The position numbers were made by a program, and so were the translations under genes. Shown here piece after piece: positions 7,240 through 15,506 of a stretch of DNA of 23,123 nucleotides. The stretch covers positions 1 through 23,123 of the forward strand of contig JBBIKZ010000029.1 of NCBI GenBank assembly GCA_037445185.1. Direction: 5' to 3'. Origin of the DNA: JANWZL01 sp037445185 (GTDB lineage: Bacteria > Pseudomonadota > Gammaproteobacteria > Burkholderiales > Thiobacillaceae). Every line of letters begins with the position of its first letter. Position 1 is the stretch's first letter. The notes under the pieces are model-generated. The model did not search any database. It worked only from the letters and a program-made list of their open reading frames with translations, and was not told where the DNA came from.

Positions 7240-8502
7240 TCAGCCCGCGGTGGCCTGGTTCATGCGCATGAGGCGCTGACACAGCGTGGCGATGATGCGG
7301 CGCGACAGGGGGGCGGAGTAGCGCATGAGCTCCTCCAGCATCTCGGGCGGCAGGGCCAGCACCACCACGTCGGTCAGAGCTGTCACCGTGGCGGTGCGTT
7401 TTTCGCCGAGGAGATAGGCCATCTCGCCGAACAGTTCACCCTCGGACAGTTCGGTCAGGCTGCGCTCGTCGCCGTTGACCCGCTTGGTCAGCCGCACCCG
7501 ACCGGCGTAGAGGAAGAATGCCGTTTTCGCGTCGTCGCCTTCGCGGATGATCTCCGCGCCCGCCGGAAAGCTGCGGCCGTACTTGGCGAGCAGGCGGTTG
7601 GCGCGACCGAAGACGAGCCCCTCCAGCCGGCTTGCGCCCTCGCCGCTGCCGGCGAGAAAGAGCTTCTCCAGCGCGGCCACGTCCACCTTGGACAGGGCAT
7701 ACAGACACTGGGCCCAGAGGTAGAAGGCCAGGAAGGCGAAATAGGCGGCGATGAGCACGAACACCACGCCGCCGAGGGCGCCGTAGACGGTGCGGTATTT
7801 CTCCACCTGGAAGAAGACGCCGAAGAGGGTGAACAGCAGGTAGAGGGTGAGGGTGGCGAGCAGGGCGAGGACGGCCGCATGGCGCAGGCGCGGGTGCTGC
7901 AGGGGCAGGCGCCAGTAGGCCACCAGCACCAGCGTCCAGACCGTGCCGAGGACGAGCACGAGGTTCAGCCCCTTGAGCAGCAGGCCGCGCGTGGCGCCCA
8001 GGAGCTCCGCCTGCACGAGGAAATTGAGCGCCCCCTGTGCGGCCACCGCCAGGCCCACGAGCAGGAAGGCGATGGGGATGATGACGAAGGGCAGCGTCCA
8101 GGAGACGACGAAACGACGCTTGCTCTCCTCCGGAAAGATGACCTTGAAGGCCCCTTCGAGGGAATGGACCAACTTGCGCGAGGCGAGCAGGAGGGTGATC
8201 AGCCCCACGCCGCCGGCGCCAAGCCTGGCGTGCTGGGGGATGAACCCCATCTGCGCGAGCGCATCGAGCCTGAACTGCTCATACAGGGCGGCCAGCAGGA
8301 TGGTGGCCGGCACCGACTGTTCGGCCAGCGCGGCGAGCCACTGGATGGCGTAGGTGAGCAGAAGCAGCAGGGGGGTGGCGGAGAGCAGGAAGTAGAAGGC
8401 GGTCGCGGCGGCATGGTTGGTCAGGCCGTTGCGCTGGAACAGCCGCCAGGTGGTGTAAGTCACCTGCAGCAGCCAGTCCAACCGATCACGATACCCTGTC
8501 AT
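7240..8502 (-). CDS. YihY/BrkB-family membrane protein with C-terminal cyclic-nucleotide-binding domain
   Basis: The first 290 or so residues are a YihY/BrkB-type inner-membrane domain. They include the family start WRLFQRNGLTNHAAATAFYFLL followed by several hydrophobic spans (PLLLLLTYAIQWLA, PFVIIPIAFLLVGLAVAA, LVLVLGTVWTLVLVAYW, AAVLALLATLTLYLLF, VVFVLIAAYFAFLAFYLWAQ). The last 115 or so residues are a Crp/PKA-type cyclic-nucleotide-binding domain, with FPAGAEIIREGDD, FFLYAGRVRLTKR and the phosphate-binding-cassette region GELFGEMAYLLGEKRTATVTA. BrkB proteins were once annotated as ribonuclease BN; their true role is unsettled. The sensor tail suggests a membrane protein gated or positioned by a nucleotide. 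I use ATG 8502; TTG 8538 would add 12 residues. The GEMA-to-RTATV match is good, but the actual ligand is unknown. Confidence 0.88.
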   Translation of the reverse strand: MTGYRDRLDWLLQVTYTTWRLFQRNGLTNHAAATAFYFLLSATPLLLLLTYAIQWLAALAEQSVPATILLAALYEQFRLDALAQMGFIPQHARLGAGGVGLITLLLASRKLVHSLEGAFKVIFPEESKRRFVVSWTLPFVIIPIAFLLVGLAVAAQGALNFLVQAELLGATRGLLLKGLNLVLVLGTVWTLVLVAYWRLPLQHPRLRHAAVLALLATLTLYLLFTLFGVFFQVEKYRTVYGALGGVVFVLIAAYFAFLAFYLWAQCLYALSKVDVAALEKLFLAGSGEGASRLEGLVFGRANRLLAKYGRSFPAGAEIIREGDDAKTAFFLYAGRVRLTKRVNGDERSLTELSEGELFGEMAYLLGEKRTATVTALTDVVVLALPPEMLEELMRYSAPLSRRIIATLCQRLMRMNQATAG

Positions 8503-8579
8503 GCGGATAAGGTACTCGTGGCTAGGGTCCACGGGCAAGGCGACGCGCTGCCTCGCCCCGCGTTCCTCGCCAACTCGGG

Positions 8580-8585
8580 CTACAA
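8580..8585 (+). promoter_or_regulatory. Possible -10 box upstream of DUF1015 gene
   Basis: TACAAT lies 30 bases before ATG 8616 in the divergent gap with the YihY gene. It differs from TATAAT at one base. No good -35 box is seen at 16-18 bases, so this is only a candidate. Confidence 0.3.
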
Positions 8586-8615
8586 TCGCGGCCTGTTCCC
8601 GTTGGACCGACCGTC

Positions 8616-9854
8616 ATGCCCCTCATCCGTCCCTTCGCCGCCCTGCGACCCGCCCCTGGTCGTGCCCAGGAGGTCATCGCACCGCCTTACGACGTGCTCG
8701 ACACCACCGAGGCGCGGGCCTTGGCAGCAGGCCGGCCGTGGAGCTTCCTGCACATCTCCAAGCCGGAGATCGATCTGCCGCCGGGCACCGACCCCTTTGC
8801 CCCCGAGGTCTATGCCAAGGCAGCGGAAAACCTCGCGCGCATGCTGGAGGCGGGCGTGCTCGAGCAGGACGAGGCCCCTTACTACTACGCCTACCGGCTG
8901 TTCATGGGCGAGCATGTCCAGACCGGCATCGTCGCGGCGGCCAGCGTGGCAGACTACGACGTGAACCGCATCCGCAAACATGAATACACCCGCCCGGACA
9001 AGGAAGACGATCGGGTGCGGCAGATCACGGCGCTCAATGCCCAGACCGGGCCGGTGCTGCTTGCCTATCCCCATGCCCCCGAGGTGGACGCGCTGCTGGC
9101 GGCTGCGACACAGGGCGAGCCCGACGCCGACGCGATCTCGGAGGCGAACGTGCGCCACACCCTCTGGGTGATCCGCGATGCCGACCGCATCGCCCGGCTC
9201 ACCGCCCTGTTCGACGCCATGCCCGCCCTGTACATCGCCGACGGCCACCACCGCTCGGCCGCCGCAAGCCGGGTCTGTGCCGCGCGCAGGGCGGCGAACC
9301 CGCAGCACACCGGTGAGGAGGCCTACAACTACTTCCTGGCGGTGATCTTCCCCGACCATCAGATGCGCATCCTCGATTACAACCGGGTGATCAGGGATCT
9401 GAACGGACTGAGCGAGACCGAATTCATCGCGCGGGTGGCCGAGCGCTTTATCGTGGAGGATGCCGGCGCTCCGGTCAGGCCGGCGCAGCCCGGGCAATTC
9501 GGGCTGTACCTGGGCGGCAGATGGCGCCGGCTCACCATCCATCCCGACCTGGTGCCGGACGACCCGGTCGATCGGCTGGACGTGAGCCTGCTGCAGAACC
9601 ATCTCATCGCCCCCATCCTGGGCATCACCGACCCCCGCCGGGACAAGCGCATCGACTTCGTCGGCGGCATCCGCGGCCTGGGCGAGCTGGAACGACGTGT
9701 GGATAGCGGCGAGATGGCCCTGGCCTTCTCCTTGCACCCCACGCGCATGGAACACCTGATGGCGGTGGCCGACGCCGGCCAGGTGATGCCGCCCAAGTCG
9801 ACCTGGTTCGAGCCCAAGCTGGCCGACGGCATGGCCTCGCATCTTCTGGATTGA
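8616..9854 (+). CDS. DUF1015 family protein
   Basis: The 412-residue protein has the DUF1015 hallmarks: start IRPFAALRPAPGRAQEVIAPPYDV, the block HEYTRPDKEDDRVRQI, YIADGHHRSAAA in the middle, NYFLAVIFPDHQMRILDYNRV, and the closing PKSTWFEPKL. It is soluble, with no signal peptide. The family is widespread. In other bacteria I recall it near serine biosynthesis genes, but that context is absent here and I assign no reaction. The yrfG gene starts four bases after the stop, so the two are likely co-transcribed and may share a small-molecule phosphate role, which is only inference. Confidence 0.9.
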   Translation: MPLIRPFAALRPAPGRAQEVIAPPYDVLDTTEARALAAGRPWSFLHISKPEIDLPPGTDPFAPEVYAKAAENLARMLEAGVLEQDEAPYYYAYRLFMGEHVQTGIVAAASVADYDVNRIRKHEYTRPDKEDDRVRQITALNAQTGPVLLAYPHAPEVDALLAAATQGEPDADAISEANVRHTLWVIRDADRIARLTALFDAMPALYIADGHHRSAAASRVCAARRAANPQHTGEEAYNYFLAVIFPDHQMRILDYNRVIRDLNGLSETEFIARVAERFIVEDAGAPVRPAQPGQFGLYLGGRWRRLTIHPDLVPDDPVDRLDVSLLQNHLIAPILGITDPRRDKRIDFVGGIRGLGELERRVDSGEMALAFSLHPTRMEHLMAVADAGQVMPPKSTWFEPKLADGMASHLLD

Positions 9855-9858
9855 GGAC

Positions 9859-10530
9859 ATGGGGCTGCCGCTTCCCTGGAAGGAGATCGACACCGTCCTG
9901 CTCGACATGGACGGCACCCTGCTCGACCTGCACTACGACAACCACTTCTGGCAGGTCTATGTCCCGGCCAAGTTCGCCGAAAAGCACGGCCTGCCGGAGG
10001 CCGAGGCGCGCGCGGAGTGCTTCCGTCGTTACAGCGAACAGGCCGGCACGCTGAACTGGTATTGCGTCGACTACTGGACCGAGCGGCTCCAGCTCGACAT
10101 CGTTCGGCTCAAGGAGGAGGTGGCCCACCTCATCGCCGTGCATCCGGACGTGACGCAGTTCCTCGCCGAGACCCGCGCCGCCGGCAAGCGTGTGGTGCTG
10201 GTGACCAACGCCCACCACAAGGCGCTCAACCTGAAGATGCAGCGCACGGGGCTTTCCGTGCACTTCGACGCCATCCATACCTCGCACAGCTTCGGTTTCG
10301 CCAAGGAGGATCCGCTCTTCTGGCAGGCCCTGCGCCGGGTGGAGGCATACGATCCGGGCTCGACCCTGCTGGTGGACGACAGCCTGCCGGTGCTGCGGGC
10401 GGCCCGCAACTCAGGCATTGCCCATCTGCTGGCCATACGCCAGCCCGACACCCGCCAGCCCGAAAAGGACGTGGGGGAGTTCTGGGCGATCGGGCGGTTT
10501 GCCGAGATCATGCCGGTCACCGGCAGCTGA
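9859..10530 (+). CDS. yrfG: HAD-family GMP/IMP 5'-nucleotidase YrfG
   Basis: This is a haloacid-dehalogenase phosphatase of 223 residues. Motif I is DTVLLDMDGTLLDL (nucleophile and acid Asp pair), motif II VLVTNAH, motif III the Lys in GFAKEDP, and motif IV LLVDDS. The blocks TLNWYCVDYW and DNHFWQ are specific to the YrfG group, whose E. coli member hydrolyses GMP and IMP to nucleosides. Those blocks make the subfamily call much stronger than a general HAD assignment. Translation follows the DUF1015 stop after four bases, with a GAGG overlapping that stop. It ends 15 bases from the convergent Mth938-like gene. Confidence 0.92.
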   Translation: MGLPLPWKEIDTVLLDMDGTLLDLHYDNHFWQVYVPAKFAEKHGLPEAEARAECFRRYSEQAGTLNWYCVDYWTERLQLDIVRLKEEVAHLIAVHPDVTQFLAETRAAGKRVVLVTNAHHKALNLKMQRTGLSVHFDAIHTSHSFGFAKEDPLFWQALRRVEAYDPGSTLLVDDSLPVLRAARNSGIAHLLAIRQPDTRQPEKDVGEFWAIGRFAEIMPVTGS

Positions 10531-10545
10531 TCAGGCCCGGGACGC

Positions 10546-10923
10546 TCAGGCGGCCTCCAGGATCAGGGCGGCGGCCACGCGCCGGCCCTCCGCCACCAGG
10601 ATGTTGTAGGTCCGGCAGGCGGCCTGGCTGTCCATCACCTCCAGGCCGATGTCATGCATGATCAGCTCGGCCAGCAGGGCGGGGGCGGGGAAGCGGTGGC
10701 GGCGGCCGGTCCCGAGCAGCACGATCTCCGGCTGATGTTCGGCCAGGACGCCGAGGTGCCGGCTGGTCAGGGCGGCGAGCGTCGGCACCGACCAGTCGGG
10801 GATCACCCGGTCCGGCAGGAGGATCAGGCTCGACGCATAGCGGCGCGCGTTGACTTCCACGTAGCCATCGCCATAGCCGGTGATCAGGTGCACGCCCTGA
10901 GCGGTCGTCAGATGCAGTTTCAT
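10546..10923 (-). CDS. Mth938-like (DUF498) domain protein
   Basis: This 125-residue single-domain protein matches the Mth938-like fold. Features seen are an early ITGYGDGYVEVN strand pair, SLILLPDRVIPDW, PEIVLLGTGRRHRFP, a GLEVMDSQAACRTYNIL helix, and an ALILEA end. Proteins of this group are small and soluble with no established enzyme activity in bacteria. One eukaryotic relative is a mitochondrial complex I assembly factor (NDUFAF3), which is known of the family and does not prove a role here. The gene is divergent from alaC across 75 bases and so may share its regulatory region. Confidence 0.88.
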   Translation of the reverse strand: MKLHLTTAQGVHLITGYGDGYVEVNARRYASSLILLPDRVIPDWSVPTLAALTSRHLGVLAEHQPEIVLLGTGRRHRFPAPALLAELIMHDIGLEVMDSQAACRTYNILVAEGRRVAAALILEAA

Positions 10924-10940
10924 GGCGGCATCCCACGAAA

Positions 10941-10970
10941 TTGCCCGAAAATCGGGCGCTAAGGTAAGAT
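10941..10970 (+). promoter_or_regulatory. Candidate promoter with internal dyad upstream of alaC
   Basis: TTGCCC (10941-10946) and TAAGAT (10965-10970) are 18 bases apart and each matches four of six sigma-70 consensus bases. Between and overlapping them is a perfect dyad, GCCCGA-AAA-TCGGGC (10943-10957). Its position is what an operator would have, but no regulator is suggested by the neighbours. Confidence 0.45.
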
Positions 10971-10998
10971 TACACGCTTTTGGAACGCCCCGTCAGCG

Positions 10999-12186
10999 AT
11001 GGACGATTTTCCCCGCATCAAGCGGCTGCCTCCCTATGTCTTCAACATCACTGGCGACATCAAGATGGCCGCCAGGCGGCGTGGCGAAGACATCATCGAC
11101 TTCGGCATGGGCAACCCGGACCAGCCCACGCCCCAGCACATCGTCGACAAGCTGATCGAAACCGCCCGCCGCGGCGACACGCACCGCTACTCGATGTCCA
11201 AGGGCATCCCGCGGTTGCGAAAGGCGATCACCAACTGGTACAAGACCCGCTTTGACGTGGACCTGGACCCGGAGCGCGAGGCCATCGTCACCATCGGCTC
11301 CAAGGAGGGGATCGCCCACTTGGCGCTGGCCACCCTGGACCAGGGCGACATCGTCATGGTGCCCAATCCCAGCTACCCGATCCACATCTATGGCCCGGTG
11401 ATCGCCGGCGCCGACATTCGCCACATCCCCATGACGCCGGGGGTGGACTTCTTCCAGGAGATGGAGACGGCGATCCGCAATCACTGGCCCAAGCCGAAGA
11501 TGCTGATCCTCAACTTCCCGTCGAATCCGACCACGCAATGCGTGGAACTCAGCTTCTTCGAGAAGGTGGTGGCCATGGCCCGCGAATACGGCATCTGGGT
11601 GGTGCACGACCTGGCCTATGCCGACATCGTCTTCGACGGCTACCGCGCCCCCTCCATTCTGCAGGTGAAGGGGGCGAAGGACATCGCGGTGGAGTTCTTC
11701 ACCCTGTCCAAGAGCTACAACATGCCGGGCTGGCGGGTCGGCTTCATGGTCGGCAACCCCACCCTGTGCGCGGCGCTCGCCCGCGTCAAGAGCTATCACG
11801 ACTACGGCACCTTCACCCCCATCCAGGTGGCCGCCATCACCGCCCTGGAGGGGCCGCAGGACTGTGTGCGCGAGATCTGCGAGATGTATCGTCGGCGACG
11901 CGACGCGCTGGTCAAGGGGCTCAACGAGATCGGCTGGAAGATCGAGCCGCCCCGCGCCACCATGTTCGTCTGGACGCCCATCCCCGAGCCCTACGCGCAC
12001 ATGAAGTCGCTCGAATTCTCCAAGAAGCTGCTCAACGAGGCCAAGGTCGCGGTCTCGCCCGGCGTGGGCTTCGGCGAATACGGCGATGACCACGTGCGTT
12101 TCTCCCTCATCGAGAATGAACATAGGACACGGCAGGCGATACGCGGGCTGCGCGATATGTTCAGGAAAGACGGAATATTGAAATGA
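10999..12186 (+). CDS. alaC: AlaC-type alanine/pyruvate aminotransferase
   Basis: This is a fold-type I PLP aminotransferase of 395 residues. The PLP lysine is Lys238 in FFTLSKSYNMPGWRVGF, a wording typical of the AlaC (YfdZ) group that makes alanine from pyruvate and glutamate. Other supporting blocks are IIDFGMGNPDQPTP, HRYSMSKGIPRLR, NFPSNPTTQC (PLP ring contact Asn), VHDLAYADIVFDGY and the carboxylate-binding Arg in DDHVRFSLIENE. In many proteobacteria this gene heads the hom-thrC operon, where an alternative aspartate-family role has sometimes been suggested. Its stop overlaps the hom start in ATGA, so translation is coupled. Confidence 0.93.
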   Translation: MDDFPRIKRLPPYVFNITGDIKMAARRRGEDIIDFGMGNPDQPTPQHIVDKLIETARRGDTHRYSMSKGIPRLRKAITNWYKTRFDVDLDPEREAIVTIGSKEGIAHLALATLDQGDIVMVPNPSYPIHIYGPVIAGADIRHIPMTPGVDFFQEMETAIRNHWPKPKMLILNFPSNPTTQCVELSFFEKVVAMAREYGIWVVHDLAYADIVFDGYRAPSILQVKGAKDIAVEFFTLSKSYNMPGWRVGFMVGNPTLCAALARVKSYHDYGTFTPIQVAAITALEGPQDCVREICEMYRRRRDALVKGLNEIGWKIEPPRATMFVWTPIPEPYAHMKSLEFSKKLLNEAKVAVSPGVGFGEYGDDHVRFSLIENEHRTRQAIRGLRDMFRKDGILK

Positions 12187-13499
12187 AGCCCATCCATGTC
12201 GGTCTGTTGGGTCTGGGAACCGTCGGCGGCGGGACCCTCACCGTGCTGCGGCGCAACCAGGAAGAGATCAGCCGGCGTGCCGGACGCCAGATCCGCGTCA
12301 CCCACGCCGCCGTGCGCAATGTCGAGCGGGCGCACGCCAAATATGCCGCCGCGGGCCTGGTCATCACCGACGACCCGGCCTCGGTGGTGAACAACCCGGA
12401 CATCGACATCGTGGTCGAACTGATCGGCGGCATCTCGCCGGCGAAGGATCTGGTGCTCACCGCGATCGCCAACGGCAAGCATGTGGTGACCGCGAACAAG
12501 GCCCTGATCGCCAAGCACGGCAACGAGATCTTCAAGCGGGCGCAGGAGAAGGGCGTGATGGTCGCGTTCGAGGCCGCGGTGGCGGGCGGCATCCCCATCA
12601 TCAAGGCGATCCGCGAGGGGCTCACCGCCAACCGCATCGAGTGGCTGGCCGGCATCATCAACGGCACCTGCAACTTCATCCTCTCCAAGATGCGCGACGA
12701 GGGGCGCGCCTTCGACGACGTGCTCAGGGAGGCCCAGGCCAAGGGCTATGCCGAGGCCGACCCCACCTTCGACATCGAGGGCATAGACGCCGCGCACAAG
12801 ATCACCATCCTGTCGGCCATCGCCTTCGGCGTGCCCATGCAGTTCGACGCCGCGTACATCGAGGGCATCTCGAAACTGGACAGCGCAGACATCCGCTACG
12901 CCGAGCAGCTCGGCTACCGCATCAAGCTCTTGGGCATCACCAAGCGGCATGAGACAGGCATCGAACTGCGCGTGCATCCCACCCTGATCCCGGCCAAGCG
13001 GCTCATCGCCAATGTGGAGGGGGTGATGAACGCCGTGCTGGTCAAAGGCGATGCCGTCGGCGCCACCCTGTACTATGGCGCCGGTGCCGGCGCCGAGCCC
13101 ACCGCCAGCGCCGTAGTGGCCGATCTGGTGGATGTGACCCGCCTGCACACCGCCGACCCCAACCATCGGGTGCCGCACCTGGCCTTCCAGCCCGATCAGC
13201 TCGCCGACCTCAGGGTGCTGCCGATGGAGGAGGTGGTCTCCGCCTACTATCTGCGCATGCGGGCACAGGACAAGCCCGGCGTGCTGGCCGATGTCACCCG
13301 CATCCTGGCCGAGCTGGGCATCTCCATCGACGCCCTGATCCAGCGCGAACCGGAGGAGGGGGAGAATCAGGCCGATGTGGTGATGCTCACCCACCTGGCC
13401 AAGGAACGCGCGGTCAATGCCGCCATCGAGCGCATCGAGGCCTTGGACAGCATCGAGGGCAGGGTCATCCGGATACGCATGGAAGCGCTCAACAGCTGA
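12183..13499 (+). CDS. hom: Homoserine dehydrogenase
   Basis: This enzyme reduces aspartate semialdehyde to homoserine, the shared precursor of threonine and methionine. At 438 residues it is the monofunctional form, with no aspartokinase. The N-terminal NAD(P)-binding region has GLLGLGTVGGG. The catalytic middle has VTANKALIAKHG, FEAAVAGGIPIIKAIREGL, GIINGTCNFILSKM and GYAEADPTFDIEGIDAAHK. Residues about 350-430 form a C-terminal ACT domain (YYLRMRAQDKPGVLADVTRILAELGISI), which in this family gives threonine feedback. Its ATG overlaps the alaC stop by four bases. The next frame is hicA, not thrC, which is unusual. Confidence 0.97.
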   Translation: MKPIHVGLLGLGTVGGGTLTVLRRNQEEISRRAGRQIRVTHAAVRNVERAHAKYAAAGLVITDDPASVVNNPDIDIVVELIGGISPAKDLVLTAIANGKHVVTANKALIAKHGNEIFKRAQEKGVMVAFEAAVAGGIPIIKAIREGLTANRIEWLAGIINGTCNFILSKMRDEGRAFDDVLREAQAKGYAEADPTFDIEGIDAAHKITILSAIAFGVPMQFDAAYIEGISKLDSADIRYAEQLGYRIKLLGITKRHETGIELRVHPTLIPAKRLIANVEGVMNAVLVKGDAVGATLYYGAGAGAEPTASAVVADLVDVTRLHTADPNHRVPHLAFQPDQLADLRVLPMEEVVSAYYLRMRAQDKPGVLADVTRILAELGISIDALIQREPEEGENQADVVMLTHLAKERAVNAAIERIEALDSIEGRVIRIRMEALNS

Positions 13500-13519
13500 T
13501 CTCTGCACTAGATTGCTGG

Positions 13520-13708
13520 ATGAAGATCAGCGACACCCTGCGTCTGCTGACGGATGATGGGTGGTACTTGGTGTCCACGCGGGGCAGCCACCGGCAATCC
13601 AAGCATCCAGACAAACCCGGAAGGGTGACGGTGGCCGGCAAACCCAGCGACGATTTGGCACCCGGCACGTTGAACAGTATCCTCGAGCAGGCGGGATTGA
13701 AGAAGTGA
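13520..13708 (+). CDS. hicA: HicA-family mRNA interferase toxin
   Basis: The 62-residue protein fits the small HicA double-stranded-RNA-binding-like toxin. It begins with a helix (MKISDTLRLLTDDGW), then VSTRGSHRQSKHP with the catalytic His24, and ends in GTLNSILEQAGLKK. HicA toxins cleave translating mRNA. It lies 20 bases after the hom stop with no clear promoter and a poor ribosome binding site, so it probably relies on operon read-through. HicB follows at once, the usual toxin-first order. Confidence 0.9.
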   Translation: MKISDTLRLLTDDGWYLVSTRGSHRQSKHPDKPGRVTVAGKPSDDLAPGTLNSILEQAGLKK

Positions 13709-13715
13709 GGTGGAT

Positions 13716-13928
13716 ATGCACTATGCGGTGGTGATCGAAAAGGCTGGAAGCAATTACTCCGTCTACGTGCCCGATCTGCCAGGTTGCGTTGCCACGGGAT
13801 CGACGCTCGAGGATGCCGACAAGTCCATCCGTGACGCGATCGAGTTCCACATCGCCGGGTTGAGGGAAGACGGCCTACCCACACCACCGCCTGCCAGCAG
13901 CATCGAATACGTGGAGGTGGCGGCTTGA
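13716..13928 (+). CDS. hicB: HicB-family antitoxin
   Basis: The 70-residue antitoxin has the partial RNase H-like HicB fold: MHYAVVIEKAGSNYSVYVPDLPGCVATG, then a helix with STLEDADKSIRDAIEFHIAGLREDG. It should bind and block HicA. There is no added C-terminal helix-turn-helix or ribbon-helix-helix domain, so direct promoter repression by HicB is less likely. GAGG five bases before ATG 13716 supports that start; GTG 13710 is possible. Its TGA stop shares one base with the thrC start (TGATG), which couples antitoxin translation to threonine synthase. Confidence 0.9.
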   Translation: MHYAVVIEKAGSNYSVYVPDLPGCVATGSTLEDADKSIRDAIEFHIAGLREDGLPTPPPASSIEYVEVAA

Positions 13929-15361
13929 TGAGGTACGTCAGCACCCGTGGCTTGGCGCCGGCGCAATCCTTCCTCGAAATCCTGCTCGGCGGCCTGGCAC
14001 CGGACGGCGGCCTGTATGTCCCGGAGTCGTACCCGCATTTCTCCGCCGACGACCTCGCGGCCATGCGCGACATGGACTACCGGCAGCTCGCCTTCGCCAT
14101 CCTCTCGCGTCTGATCGACGACATCCCGGCGGCCGACCTGCGGACTCTGATCGACCGCACCTACACCGCCGAGACCTACAGCCACGGCCGGCCGGATTCG
14201 GACTATGCCCAAATCACCCCGGTGCGCCGCCTGGAAGAGGGGCTCTATCTCCTGGAGCTGTCCAACGGCCCCACGCTCGCCTTCAAGGACATGGCCATGC
14301 AGCTCCTGGGCAACCTGTTCGAGTATGCACTCGACAAGGCGGGACGGGACGTCAACATCCTCGGCGCCACCTCCGGCGACACCGGCTCGGCCGCGGAGTA
14401 CGCCATGCGCGGCAAGCGCCACGTGCGCGTGTTCATGCTCGCCCCGGCCGAGGGCATGACCCGCTTCCAGCAGGCGCAGATGTGGTCGCTCACGGACGCC
14501 AACATCCACAACATCGCCATCCGCGGGGTGTTCGACGACTGTCAGGACATCGTCAAGAACGTGTCCAACGACCTTGAATTCAAGGCGAAATATCGCATCG
14601 GCGCGGTCAACTCCATCAATTGGGCGCGGGTGGCGGCCCAGGTGATCTACTACTTCAAGGCCTATTTCGCGGTCACCGCCTCGAACGCCGACGAGGTGAG
14701 CTTTTCCGTGCCCTCCGGCAACTTCGGCAACGTCTGCGCCGGGCACATCGCGCGCATGATGGGCCTGCCCATCCGTAGGCTGATCGTGGCCACCAACGAA
14801 AACGACGTGCTCGACGAGTTCTTCCGCACCGGTGTCTATCGGCCGCGCGCCGCGAGCGAGACGCTGCACACCTCGAGCCCCTCGATGGACATCTCCAAGG
14901 CCTCCAATTTCGAGCGCTTCGTCTTCGACCTCGCCGGCCGCGATGCCGGTAGGGTGCGTGCGCTCTGGGCCGCAGTCGACCGGGGGCAATCGTTCGACTT
15001 GAAGCCCACCGGACTGTTCGACCGTGTCGCCGAATTCGGCTTCACCTCGGGCTCGAGCAACCATGCCAACCGCATCGCCACCATCCGCATGGTCTGGGAA
15101 CGCTACGGCACCATGATCGACACCCACACCGCCGACGGCCTCAAGGTCGGCCTGGAACACCGCGAGGCGGGTGTGCCGCTCGTCTGCCTGGAGACGGCCT
15201 TGCCGGCCAAGTTCGAGGATGCCATCCGCGAGGCCCTCGGACGCGCCCCCGAGCGCCCCGCAGGTCTGGAGAATCTGGAAGCGCTGTCGCAGCGCGTCGA
15301 GGTGATGGACCCCGACACCCAGGCGGTCAAGGACTACATCGCCCGGCATGCCAACGACTGA
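13928..15361 (+). CDS. thrC: Threonine synthase
   Basis: ThrC converts O-phosphohomoserine to threonine. The protein is about 477 residues, as expected for the long bacterial form. The PLP lysine is Lys120 in GPTLAFKDMAMQLLG. Other family blocks are STRG near the start, GLAPDGGLYVPE, GATSGDTGSAA, GAVNSINWARVAAQ, FSVPSGNFGN (phosphate and PLP loop) and ATNENDVLDEFF. I start at ATG 13928 rather than TTG 13925. The kinase thrB needed between hom and thrC is not in this window. A palindromic element begins at the last base of the TGA stop. Confidence 0.97.
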   Translation: MRYVSTRGLAPAQSFLEILLGGLAPDGGLYVPESYPHFSADDLAAMRDMDYRQLAFAILSRLIDDIPAADLRTLIDRTYTAETYSHGRPDSDYAQITPVRRLEEGLYLLELSNGPTLAFKDMAMQLLGNLFEYALDKAGRDVNILGATSGDTGSAAEYAMRGKRHVRVFMLAPAEGMTRFQQAQMWSLTDANIHNIAIRGVFDDCQDIVKNVSNDLEFKAKYRIGAVNSINWARVAAQVIYYFKAYFAVTASNADEVSFSVPSGNFGNVCAGHIARMMGLPIRRLIVATNENDVLDEFFRTGVYRPRAASETLHTSSPSMDISKASNFERFVFDLAGRDAGRVRALWAAVDRGQSFDLKPTGLFDRVAEFGFTSGSSNHANRIATIRMVWERYGTMIDTHTADGLKVGLEHREAGVPLVCLETALPAKFEDAIREALGRAPERPAGLENLEALSQRVEVMDPDTQAVKDYIARHAND

Positions 15362-15506
15362 AGGGCATCTCGAAAAATCTGCTGCGCGCCCGATTGCTGC
15401 GTTGGGCGGTGCTCCCTCCCTCGCCTATCTCCTTGATATGTCTCGGTCGCTGCGCTCCGTCCGCCTTGCACTCGGGCCGCTCGCGACGATTTTTCGAGGT
15501 GCCCTT
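15361..15506 (+). mobile_element. MITE-like palindromic element, copy 2 of dispersed repeat
   Basis: The element is 146 bp with 19-base terminal inverted repeats (15361-15379 and 15488-15506) that match at 18 of 19 positions. It starts at the last base of the thrC stop codon. The core (15401-15470) is shared with 6901-6975 and 23051-23118. It has no transposase gene. I could not make out a clear target-site duplication. It may also act as a transcript-end hairpin for the thr operon. Confidence 0.7.

Noticed and set aside
7093..8964. 623-codon plus-strand frame opposite the YihY gene
   Set aside because: It crosses the YihY gene antisense and then the DUF1015 gene out of frame, with Gln/Glu/Gly-rich shadow composition.
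11991..13508. 505-codon minus-strand frame opposite hom
   Set aside because: Hom is unambiguous. The antisense frame is rich in Asp/His/Gly/Val, as expected for a shadow.
13763..15349. 528-codon minus-strand frame opposite thrC
   Set aside because: ThrC is intact with its PLP lysine. The antisense product has no motif.
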